64,000 bases of DNA from Terriglobia bacterium. Its GTDB lineage: Bacteria; Acidobacteriota; Terriglobia; Acidiferrales; UBA7541. The position numbers and the translations under genes were made by a program. Of this stretch, positions 17,459 through 24,761 are shown piece after piece (position 1 is the first letter of the stretch; every line of letters begins with the position of its first letter). The stretch spans positions 1-64,000 of the forward strand of contig JAIQFB010000019.1 of NCBI GenBank assembly GCA_020073485.1. Reading direction: 5' to 3'. Under the pieces are notes generated by a model. That model did no database searches, was not told the DNA's origin, and worked only from the letters and a program-made list of their open reading frames with translations.

Positions 17459-17902
17459 CTACGCACGAATGTTCCGGATATCTGAATCGTCGATTCCCAT
17501 GCGAGGCGGCTTGGGGACCACGGGCAGGCCGCCATGTTCGATACAAATGCCCGGTGCCTGCTTTTTTTCAGCGCCCTCCAGCGGCATTTCCACCAGGATG
17601 AAGCCGGCTTCGACGCGCACGCGAAACGTTTCCACGCAGGCCAAGGTGTCCGCGGGGCGCTCCACATCGCCCGTATCGAGCCCTACCTTCCAAGCATGAA
17701 GCGGGCAAACCACCGTGTTTCCGGAGACGATTCCCTCCGACAACGGCCCATCCCTGTGGGGGCATCGATTGGAAATGGCCACGAAGCGGTCACCGAGATT
17801 GAAGATCGCGATTTCCCGTTCGCCGAATCGAACCGATCGTCCCTCGCGAAGCGGGATGTCCTCGCAGCGCGCGGTCCGGATCCATTTTGGTTTGTCGTTC
17901 AT
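17459..17902 (-). CDS. nirD: Assimilatory nitrite reductase small subunit NirD (Rieske-type)
   Basis: The ATG at 17900-17902 overlaps the nirB TGA by four bases. The 147-residue protein contains the Rieske [2Fe-2S] ligands CPH and CPLH (RCPHRDGPLSEG, TVVCPLHAWKVGLDTG), with the usual 15-20 residue spacing between the pairs. NirD supports NirB in NADH-dependent nitrite reduction to ammonium. A C-terminal extension of about 30 residues (EKKQAPGICIEHGGLPVVPK) is longer than in E. coli NirD. Confidence 0.9.
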   Translation of the reverse strand: MNDKPKWIRTARCEDIPLREGRSVRFGEREIAIFNLGDRFVAISNRCPHRDGPLSEGIVSGNTVVCPLHAWKVGLDTGDVERPADTLACVETFRVRVEAGFILVEMPLEGAEKKQAPGICIEHGGLPVVPKPPRMGIDDSDIRNIRA

Positions 17903-20352
17903 AGGGGTATCCTCTCGATTGGTTCGATTTGAATGAATTGCGTGGGGTGCCGCGGCGTTTCGCCTTCGAGCCACGCGTCTTGCGCGAGCGCTTTCGATTT
18001 GTGCAGCCGGTCGAGCAATCCCTGCCGGACGGGCTCGGGAGCGTACACGGTTTCCTTGCGGACCTTTTCAATGCCCAGCCGCTCCAGAAAGCCGTAGGTG
18101 CGTTCCAGATAATTCGCGTTCTCCCGGTAATACTGGAAAAAAATCTCCGCGGCGCTGAGGGCTTCTTCGGTGCTGGCGACGGTGACGAGCAGGTCCGCCT
18201 TGCGAACCGATTTTCCGGCGGCCCCGCCGACCACCACCTGCCAGCTTCCCTCCTGCCCGATGATCCCGATATCCTTCACCGTCGCCTCGGCGCAATTGCG
18301 CGGACAACCCACCGCGCCCATCTTCACTTTGTGCGGCGTGAAAAGATTTTCCAGGCGGCGTTCCAGTTCGATGCCCGCGCTGGTGGAATCCTGGACGCCG
18401 AACCGGCAAAATTCCGTGCCTACGCAGGTTTTCACCATGCGCACGCCCTTGGTGTAGGCCTGGCCCGAAGGCATTCCCAGGTCCGCCCAAATTTTCGGCA
18501 AATCGGATTTGCGCACGCCCAGCAGATCGATTCTCTGGCTCCCAGTGATCTTCACCATGGGCACGTTGTACTTGTCGGCCACGTCGGCGATGCGCCGCAG
18601 CTCGGCGGGCGAGGTGACGCCGCCGCGAATGCGCGGCACCACGGAAAACGTTCCATCCTTTTGAATGTTGGCGTGCACGCGGTCGTTCACGAATCGCGCC
18701 GAGCGGTCCTCTTCGTGATCGCCGCACCAAATCATGTCCATCATGTAGGACAGAGCGGGCTTGCAGACTTCGCAGCCGGTTCCGTTCCCGTAAATATCCA
18801 GAACTTCCTGCACGGAGCGAAGTTTCTGGCTGCGCAGGATTTCCCGCAGGTTGTCTTCGGCAAACGGGACGCATTTGCACAAAGTTTTTCTGGTCTCTTC
18901 CTGGAATTCAGGGGCGACGGCCTTGAGCAGTTGCTGGCAGAGCTCGGTGCAACTGCCGCATCCGGTGGAAGCGCGCGTGCATTCCTTGAGTTGCGCCAGG
19001 GTGTTGACGCCCTTTTTGTGGATGGCCTGGATGATGGCGCCCTTGCTGACGCCCAGGCAGCCGCACACCGTCTCGTGATCCGGCATTTGCGCGGTGTCCA
19101 GCCCGGCGTCCGCAACGGGGCTCGGAAAAAGCAGTTGCTTGCGCATGGCGGTGAGGTCTGTCCCGGCCCGCAGCCAGTCCATGTAGCGGTGGCTGTCGGA
19201 GGTATCGCCGACCAGAATGACGCCCGCGAGTTTTCCGTCCCGGATCGTGATTTTTTTGTAGATGCCCAGCGCGGCGTCCTCGTAGCGCACGGCATCGGTT
19301 CCCGGAGCCTTGTCGTTAAAATCGCCCGCCGAAAATACGTCCACGCCCATGATTTTCAGTTTCGCGGCCAGCACCGTGCCTTCGTAGGTGGGCCCCTTGT
19401 TTCCGGTGATCGTGGCCGCCAGCACTTTTCCCTGCTCAAACAGCGGCGCAACCAGCCCGTAGCAAATGCCTTTGTGCTCGACACATTCGCCCACGGCAAA
19501 AATGTCCGGGTGCGAAGTCTCCATATGATCGTTCACCACGATGCCGCGATTAACCTGCAGGCTGGCTTTGCGCCCCAGCTCCGTGTTCGGACGAATGCCC
19601 GCGGCGACCACCACGAAATCGGCTTCGATGCTGGGCCCTTCCTTGAACGCCACGCCTTCGGCCTTGCCGTTGCCGAGAATCTCCGTGGTGCTTTTGTTCA
19701 GCAGAACTTTCACTCCCATGCATTCCATTTTGGCTTTCAGGTAGCCGCCGCCGGTAGGATCGAGTTGGCGCTCCATCAGCCGGTCCATCAGGTGCACGAC
19801 GGTGACGTCGCATCCCTGCACTTGCAATCCGCGCGCCGCTTCCAATCCCAGCAATCCGCCGCCGATGACCACCGCTTTGGTGCCGGGGCGCGCGCGTTCC
19901 AGCAGGGCGCGCGTGTCATCGATGCTGCGAAACACGTACACTCCTTCTTTTTGAACCCAGTCGAGCGATGGAATCAGGGGCGAGCTTCCCGTCGCCAGCA
20001 GCAGCTTGTCGAACGCGGTAACGCTGCCGTCGTCGACGGTCACGGTCTTTTGCGCCGGGTCAACGCCGGTGACGCGCACACCGAGCCGCAGACGAATGCC
20101 GTTTTGCTCGTACCATTCCAGGCTATTGAGAACGATGTCGTCGGCTGATTTCTCGCCGGCGAGCACCGAGGAAAGCAGGATGCGGTTGTAGTTGACGTGC
20201 GTTTCGTCGCCGAAGATGGTGATCTCGAATTTCTTCGAGTGCTTCAAAATCTGTTCGACGCAGGCGACGCCGGCCATGCCGTTTCCGACCACCACGAGCC
20301 GCTCCCTATTCGCGTTCCCGTTCCCGTTAGATTGTTCATTTGAGCCGTTCAT
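17899..20352 (-). CDS. nirB: NAD(P)H-dependent nitrite reductase large subunit NirB
   Basis: The 817-residue protein has FAD and NAD nucleotide folds (VVVGNGMAGVACVEQIL; VVIGGGLLGLEAARGLQV). Two BFD-like [2Fe-2S] motifs follow (CGCLGVSKGAI...TGCGSC and CKCVPF...GTGCEVC). The C-terminal sulfite/nitrite reductase half carries the siroheme-4Fe-4S ligands CVGTEFC and CPRNC. It reduces nitrite to ammonium in the cytoplasm with electrons from NADH. Gap to nasA is three bases and overlap with nirD is four, so translation is coupled. All key cysteines are present. Confidence 0.95.
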   Translation of the reverse strand: MNGSNEQSNGNGNANRERLVVVGNGMAGVACVEQILKHSKKFEITIFGDETHVNYNRILLSSVLAGEKSADDIVLNSLEWYEQNGIRLRLGVRVTGVDPAQKTVTVDDGSVTAFDKLLLATGSSPLIPSLDWVQKEGVYVFRSIDDTRALLERARPGTKAVVIGGGLLGLEAARGLQVQGCDVTVVHLMDRLMERQLDPTGGGYLKAKMECMGVKVLLNKSTTEILGNGKAEGVAFKEGPSIEADFVVVAAGIRPNTELGRKASLQVNRGIVVNDHMETSHPDIFAVGECVEHKGICYGLVAPLFEQGKVLAATITGNKGPTYEGTVLAAKLKIMGVDVFSAGDFNDKAPGTDAVRYEDAALGIYKKITIRDGKLAGVILVGDTSDSHRYMDWLRAGTDLTAMRKQLLFPSPVADAGLDTAQMPDHETVCGCLGVSKGAIIQAIHKKGVNTLAQLKECTRASTGCGSCTELCQQLLKAVAPEFQEETRKTLCKCVPFAEDNLREILRSQKLRSVQEVLDIYGNGTGCEVCKPALSYMMDMIWCGDHEEDRSARFVNDRVHANIQKDGTFSVVPRIRGGVTSPAELRRIADVADKYNVPMVKITGSQRIDLLGVRKSDLPKIWADLGMPSGQAYTKGVRMVKTCVGTEFCRFGVQDSTSAGIELERRLENLFTPHKVKMGAVGCPRNCAEATVKDIGIIGQEGSWQVVVGGAAGKSVRKADLLVTVASTEEALSAAEIFFQYYRENANYLERTYGFLERLGIEKVRKETVYAPEPVRQGLLDRLHKSKALAQDAWLEGETPRHPTQFIQIEPIERIPL

Positions 20353-20355
20353 GCT

Positions 20356-22557
20356 TCACCGTCCTCCGCGAGATTGAGGGGAACTCGCCGTCTTCAGCAC
20401 GCGTACCGCGCACTGCTTGTAATTGGGTTCGCGCGAAATCGGATCGAACGCGCTTTGCGTCACCTGGTTGACATTGGTCTCCGCGAAATGAAAGGGCATG
20501 AACACCTGTCCGGGCGCGATGATCTCCGTGATGCGCAACTCGATGCCGCTCACCGTGCCGCGCTTGGACTCCACGTTGACGCGATCATGCGGCTTGAGGT
20601 GGAGCGCGGCGGCGTCGCGCGGATTCATTTCCAGCCAGGCATTCGGAGACATGCGCTCGAGGATGGGCACTTGCCCGGTCTTCGTGCGCGTGTGCCAGTG
20701 CTCGACGGTGCGTCCGGTATTCAGGATCAGGGGAAATTCCGCGTTTGGCTGCTCGGGGAAGGCTTTCCACTCGACGCAAATTAGTTTTGCCTTCCCGTCT
20801 TCGGTCGGAAAAATGCCGTCCGAATACAGGCGCGTGGTCTTTACCTCGGTGCTGCCCGCCGGGAACGGCCATTGGATGCCGCCGCTCTTTTCGATCCAGT
20901 CGTAATCCATGCCGGAGTAATCGCAGAGCCGCCCGGACGAAACTTTTTTCCATTCCTCGAACGCGTCCTTCGGCTGCGTCCAGCCGGGAAACAGTTCTTC
21001 GCGGCAGCCCAGCTTTTCGGCCAGTGTGAGAAAAATCTCAAAATCGCTGCGTGCTTCGCCCGGAGGGTCGACGGCGCGGTTCACCTTGCTGACTCGCCGC
21101 TCCGAATTCGTGTATGTGCCTTCCTTCTCGCCCCAGATCGCGGCAGGGAGAACCAGGTCGGCCAATTCGGATGTGGGCGTGGGATGAAAACCGTCCTGCA
21201 CCGCGAAAAATTCCAGGTTTTCCAGGCTCTGCGTGAGGATGTCCAAATTGGGATAAGAAACGATCGGGTTCGTGGCGATGACCCAGAGCGCGCGGATTTT
21301 TTTCGCCAGGATCGCTTCGATGATGTCCGGATAAGCCAATCCGCGCGATGCCGGTATGCGGTCGGCCGCGATGCCCCATAACGCGGCCAGTTCCTCGCGA
21401 TCCCCAGCGCTCTCAAATTTCCGGTAGCCGGGCAAGCTGGAGGTGAAACCTGCCTCCCGCGTTCCCATGGCGTTGCACTGTCCGGTAATCGAAAACGGCG
21501 AGGCGCCGGGACGTCCGACGTGTCCGGTGATCAACGCGAGATTGTTGATGGTGTTGACCGTGTCGGTCCCTTTGGTGCTGTGATTCACGCCCATCGTCCA
21601 ACCGATGAAGGGAGCCTTGGCGTTGCCGTAGATCCAGGCCGCCTTGAAAATCTGCTCCGTCGTGAGGCCGGTGATTTGGGAAACGTACTCCGGCGTGTAC
21701 GCGCGAACGGATTGCTCGAGCGCTTCAAATCCGGTGGTGTGTTGCGCGATATATTCGCGGTCCACTAAATTGTTTTCGATGAGCAGGTGGATCATGCCGT
21801 TGATGAGCGCGATGTCGGAGCGCGGCTTGAGCGGCAGAAAAAAATCGGCCATCATGGCGGTCTTGGTCACGCGCGGATCCGCGACGATGAGCGTCTTGTT
21901 CGGATTGACGTCGAGCCACTGGCACAAGATCGGATGATTGTCGGCAATGTTCGCGCCGATCAGAAAAATCACGTCGGCGACGGCCAGGTCCTCATACGAT
22001 CCCGGCGGCCCGTCGCTGCCGAATGAGCGCTTGTAGCCGGAAACCGCGCTGGACATGCATAGCGTGGTGTTTCCATCGAAGTTGCTGGTTCCCATTCCCA
22101 GCTGCACCAGTTTGCCGAGCGTGTAAAACTCCTCGGTGACGAGCTGGCCCGTGCTCAGCACGCCCACCGCCTCGGGCCCGTATTTCCGCTGGACGCCGGT
22201 GAATTTTTCCGCCATCGTCGCCAGCGCTTTGTCCCAATCCACACGGACCAGCGCGCCGTTTTTGCGCAGCAGCGGATAGCGCGCCCGGTTGGAAGCTTCC
22301 AGCGAGTAATGTTCGGAGAGCCCTTTGGGACACAGGGTTCCGAAGTTGGCGGCGTGATCGGGATTGCCGCGCACGCTCACCGCGCGGCCGTCCTTCACAC
22401 CGACCAGCATTCCGCAGCCCACCGAGCAATATCCGCAGGTGGTGCTTACCCAACGATCGGGAATTTTTTGCGCCGACGTATATCCCATCAACGCATCGGT
22501 GGCGTACTCGTATTTGTCGTTGAGGATGTCGAGGCCCAGCGCGCGCTTCAGATTCAT
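20356..22557 (-). CDS. nasA: Assimilatory-type nitrate reductase catalytic subunit (molybdopterin oxidoreductase)
   Basis: The 733-residue protein has the N-terminal [4Fe-4S] motif CGYCSVGC with the fourth cysteine in TLCPKG, then molybdopterin domains (TLCMSSAVSGYKRSFGSDG; GANIADNHPILCQW) and the C-terminal molydopterin-dinucleotide domain (EHWHTRTKTGQVPILERMSP). This is the Nas/NarB pattern: no signal peptide, hence cytoplasmic, reducing nitrate to nitrite. It does not carry the extra C-terminal BFD-type [2Fe-2S] domain seen in some NasA enzymes. The ATG overlaps the stop of the upstream iron-sulfur/anchor gene (ATGA), pointing to that protein as its redox partner. Confidence 0.9.
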   Translation of the reverse strand: MNLKRALGLDILNDKYEYATDALMGYTSAQKIPDRWVSTTCGYCSVGCGMLVGVKDGRAVSVRGNPDHAANFGTLCPKGLSEHYSLEASNRARYPLLRKNGALVRVDWDKALATMAEKFTGVQRKYGPEAVGVLSTGQLVTEEFYTLGKLVQLGMGTSNFDGNTTLCMSSAVSGYKRSFGSDGPPGSYEDLAVADVIFLIGANIADNHPILCQWLDVNPNKTLIVADPRVTKTAMMADFFLPLKPRSDIALINGMIHLLIENNLVDREYIAQHTTGFEALEQSVRAYTPEYVSQITGLTTEQIFKAAWIYGNAKAPFIGWTMGVNHSTKGTDTVNTINNLALITGHVGRPGASPFSITGQCNAMGTREAGFTSSLPGYRKFESAGDREELAALWGIAADRIPASRGLAYPDIIEAILAKKIRALWVIATNPIVSYPNLDILTQSLENLEFFAVQDGFHPTPTSELADLVLPAAIWGEKEGTYTNSERRVSKVNRAVDPPGEARSDFEIFLTLAEKLGCREELFPGWTQPKDAFEEWKKVSSGRLCDYSGMDYDWIEKSGGIQWPFPAGSTEVKTTRLYSDGIFPTEDGKAKLICVEWKAFPEQPNAEFPLILNTGRTVEHWHTRTKTGQVPILERMSPNAWLEMNPRDAAALHLKPHDRVNVESKRGTVSGIELRITEIIAPGQVFMPFHFAETNVNQVTQSAFDPISREPNYKQCAVRVLKTASSPQSRGGR

Positions 22558-24122
22558 GCGGCCGCCTTTCCCTGGTACAGATACGAAGCGGCCATGTTCT
22601 TGGGAACCACGCTCACGAAAAACAAGTAGCGGCCGAGAATTTCACCGGCCAGCGCCAGCGCAAGGGACATGTACGCGCCATAGACGTTGGGCATGGACAG
22701 CGGCACAACGATGCCGCCGAGAAAAAGCAGCGCGCCGCGGGCGAAAAGTCTGGAAGCAAAAATCGTGGAGAGCAATTGCGCCGATGCGCGCAACTCGAAC
22801 GAATCGGACGACGTCAGCAACAGGAAGCGCGCGGCCTGGTTGAGGATTTGTCCGCCCGCCGCTGCCAACGCCACCAGCAGCAACCCCCTCCGGTCCCCGA
22901 TGCCCACGCCGGCGGCCAGCAGCGAGCCCAGCAATGCACCGGTCAGAAAAAATTCGGCGACGGTATATTTGGTGTTCCATGCGGGACGCGCCTGCACAAG
23001 ATAGATGCACGCGCTCGCGGCAACTCCCGCGATGCCGAACAGGGAAGTCAGCGCGCCAAGGCCCACGCTGCCGGGAATGCGGAACCAAAGCCACAAGGAA
23101 TAAACCGCGGCGACTCCGGAGAACAGGGAGAACAGCAGCACTTCCCGGCTCAGCCACGAACGTTTCCACATCTTCAGCGCGCGATAGGCAAACGCCGGCC
23201 GCCCAAGATGCATGGTGGAAGCGCCCAGCGCCAGGCTCCCGGCAAGCAGTGACACCAGAGCGGCGGCGCCCAGGTGCGTCGCTTTCCCGGTCAATTGCAG
23301 CAGCCAGATCGCGGAGAACGTTCCGACCGAGAGTTGCGTCAACACCGTCATGAATACCAGCGGCCAGTGCGGATCCTCCGGGCGCACGCGCCCCAGGTCC
23401 ACTTTGCGCGTATCCGGCGGCAAGGGAGCCGCGGGCAGCGTGATGCGCGTGGTGGAGATACTGTCGTCGGCGGAGGGAAGTCCCGGCGCGTTGGCGCTGG
23501 CCGCGTAGTTCTGCTTCCACTCCAAGATATTCACGATTTCAATTTCGATGGCGCTTTCGGGACACGCGCTCACGCATGCCGGTTCGCGCCCTTCCTCCAG
23601 GCGGTTGTGGCACATGTCGCACTTGCCCACCACGCCGCGCTCGGGGTTGTACTGAGGCACTCCGTAGGAACAATTCCACGTGCAGTACTGGCAACCGATA
23701 CACGCGTCCGCGCTATGGATGACCACGCCCGTGACGGGGTTTTTGGAATAGGCGTCGACCGGACAACCCTTCAGGCAGGTAGGTTCCACGCAATGATTGC
23801 ATCCCATCGACAAATGCAGGCGCTGTGTGTTCGGATACCAGCCGCCTTCGATTTCGCCCACGCGCCGCCAGTTGATGTCCGCCGGATTACCGTTTTGTTC
23901 GTTGCAGGCCACCACGCAGCACTTGCAGCCGATGCACTTGCCCATGTCGAAATGAAAGCGATATTGCTCGCCGGCGAGCAAAGCACGCTGCGGAATCTTC
24001 GCGGTATCGGGAGCAAACGACGCGCCGCACGCAGGCGACTCCCGGCCAACCCCGCGGCTCTTCGGAGTCACCAGGAAATGAGGACTCGGTTCTTTCACTC
24101 TCTCGAGCAATGGCAATGACAT
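22554..24122 (-). CDS. DmsB-DmsC-like fusion: four-cluster ferredoxin plus membrane anchor
   Basis: Residues about 50-205 form a DmsB/NrfC-type electron-transfer unit with four cysteine groups (CIGCKCCVVAC; CNHCVEPTCLKGC; CIGCQYCTWNC; CDMCHNRLEEG...CVSAC), enough for four [4Fe-4S] clusters. From about residue 255 to the end there are roughly eight membrane helices matching DmsC quinol-oxidising anchors, including MHLGRPAFAYRALKMWKRSW and LSREVLL. DmsB and DmsC are normally separate; here they are one 522-residue chain. It is the first gene of the nitrate operon and overlaps nasA, so quinol-to-NasA electron transfer is the likely job. The ribosome binding site is weak (AAGGG). Confidence 0.85.
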   Translation of the reverse strand: MSLPLLERVKEPSPHFLVTPKSRGVGRESPACGASFAPDTAKIPQRALLAGEQYRFHFDMGKCIGCKCCVVACNEQNGNPADINWRRVGEIEGGWYPNTQRLHLSMGCNHCVEPTCLKGCPVDAYSKNPVTGVVIHSADACIGCQYCTWNCSYGVPQYNPERGVVGKCDMCHNRLEEGREPACVSACPESAIEIEIVNILEWKQNYAASANAPGLPSADDSISTTRITLPAAPLPPDTRKVDLGRVRPEDPHWPLVFMTVLTQLSVGTFSAIWLLQLTGKATHLGAAALVSLLAGSLALGASTMHLGRPAFAYRALKMWKRSWLSREVLLFSLFSGVAAVYSLWLWFRIPGSVGLGALTSLFGIAGVAASACIYLVQARPAWNTKYTVAEFFLTGALLGSLLAAGVGIGDRRGLLLVALAAAGGQILNQAARFLLLTSSDSFELRASAQLLSTIFASRLFARGALLFLGGIVVPLSMPNVYGAYMSLALALAGEILGRYLFFVSVVPKNMAASYLYQGKAAA

Positions 24123-24258
24123 CAGTTGGGCCCTTAGCTTCCTGTTCGCCTGTACCGGCTGCCGCGCGTCGCCAGCTGCAAATCGACGGGCCGAAAGTCG
24201 CCCGCAAATAGACGGGTTCCTAGCGTGCCGCGCAAAATGCCGCGCACAATGCGACTGC

Positions 24259-24277
24259 GGAGTTCCGAAAGAACTCC
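24259..24277 (-). promoter_or_regulatory. Perfect 7-bp hairpin in the nitrate operon leader
   Basis: GGAGTTC and GAACTCC flank a five-base loop about 140 bases before the first start codon of the operon. It is not followed by a T-run. It may be part of a regulatory leader structure, but the loop is not the A1-G4 hexaloop expected for ANTAR targets. Confidence 0.4.
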
Positions 24278-24360
24278 CTAATTTATCTGGCGGAGACCAC
24301 TTGGTGTCCGGGCGGATCGAAGATGCTAAACGGCCTGCACTCTCACTTCCGACATGGAAG

Positions 24361-24404
24361 GGACTGACGGCTCTGTGGGAAAAACCTTGCCAGCCGTGCG
24401 GTCC
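24361..24404 (-). promoter_or_regulatory. Imperfect long inverted repeat upstream of the nitrate operon
   Basis: GGAC/GTCC (4 bp) and ACGGCT/AGCCGT (6 bp) pair around a small internal loop, closing a 19-base loop. The element begins about 240 bases upstream of the first operon start codon. It could fold in RNA or be a protein-binding site; no T-run follows on either strand. Confidence 0.4.
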
Positions 24405-24761
24405 TCGAGAGGCCTGCCACTATCGAGTTGTCCACGCCATACTGGGGCAGCGCTGCCAAAGAAGCAAATACAAAATTTTGATTGAGCGAATCAGAAAAAT
24501 TACAAAAGGGCCGTCATTGCTCTGGTCGTCAAATGAGCAATACCGTGTCCTCGCGCGGTTTGCAGGCAGCTACTTCCAAATGAGCGCCGGATATTTGACC
24601 CGCGAAAAATTCGGCAAGATTCGAACTCGCAGCCATTCGGTTGACGGCTTCGAGATCGGACTAATCACAATTGTAGATTTACTCTCGTCTCGAAACGCAA
24701 AGCGGCCAGCGCCTTGGCAAATGCATATCCCGCGCAATTGCCATCATCCTGGCGCGTTCGT

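Larger units (their letters stand above)
24123..24761. other. Upstream/leader region of the nitrate assimilation operon
   Basis: No convincing gene is seen in these 639 bases; a plus-strand open frame from 24301 to 24900 has no protein-like features and runs into the ATPase gene on the other strand. Promoter and leader RNA of the operon must lie here. Two strong hairpin-forming segments are listed separately (24361-24404 and 24259-24277), and GC-rich repeats follow near 24190-24250. I could not pick a clear -35/-10, sigma-54 promoter or intrinsic terminator by eye. Confidence 0.5.

Noticed and set aside
17929-20148. Plus-strand open frame of 739 codons opposite nirB
   Set aside because: It is the antisense of a fully recognisable nirB with all cofactor motifs; the translation has no domain pattern and is rich in His/Arg/Ala as expected from GC-rich complement.
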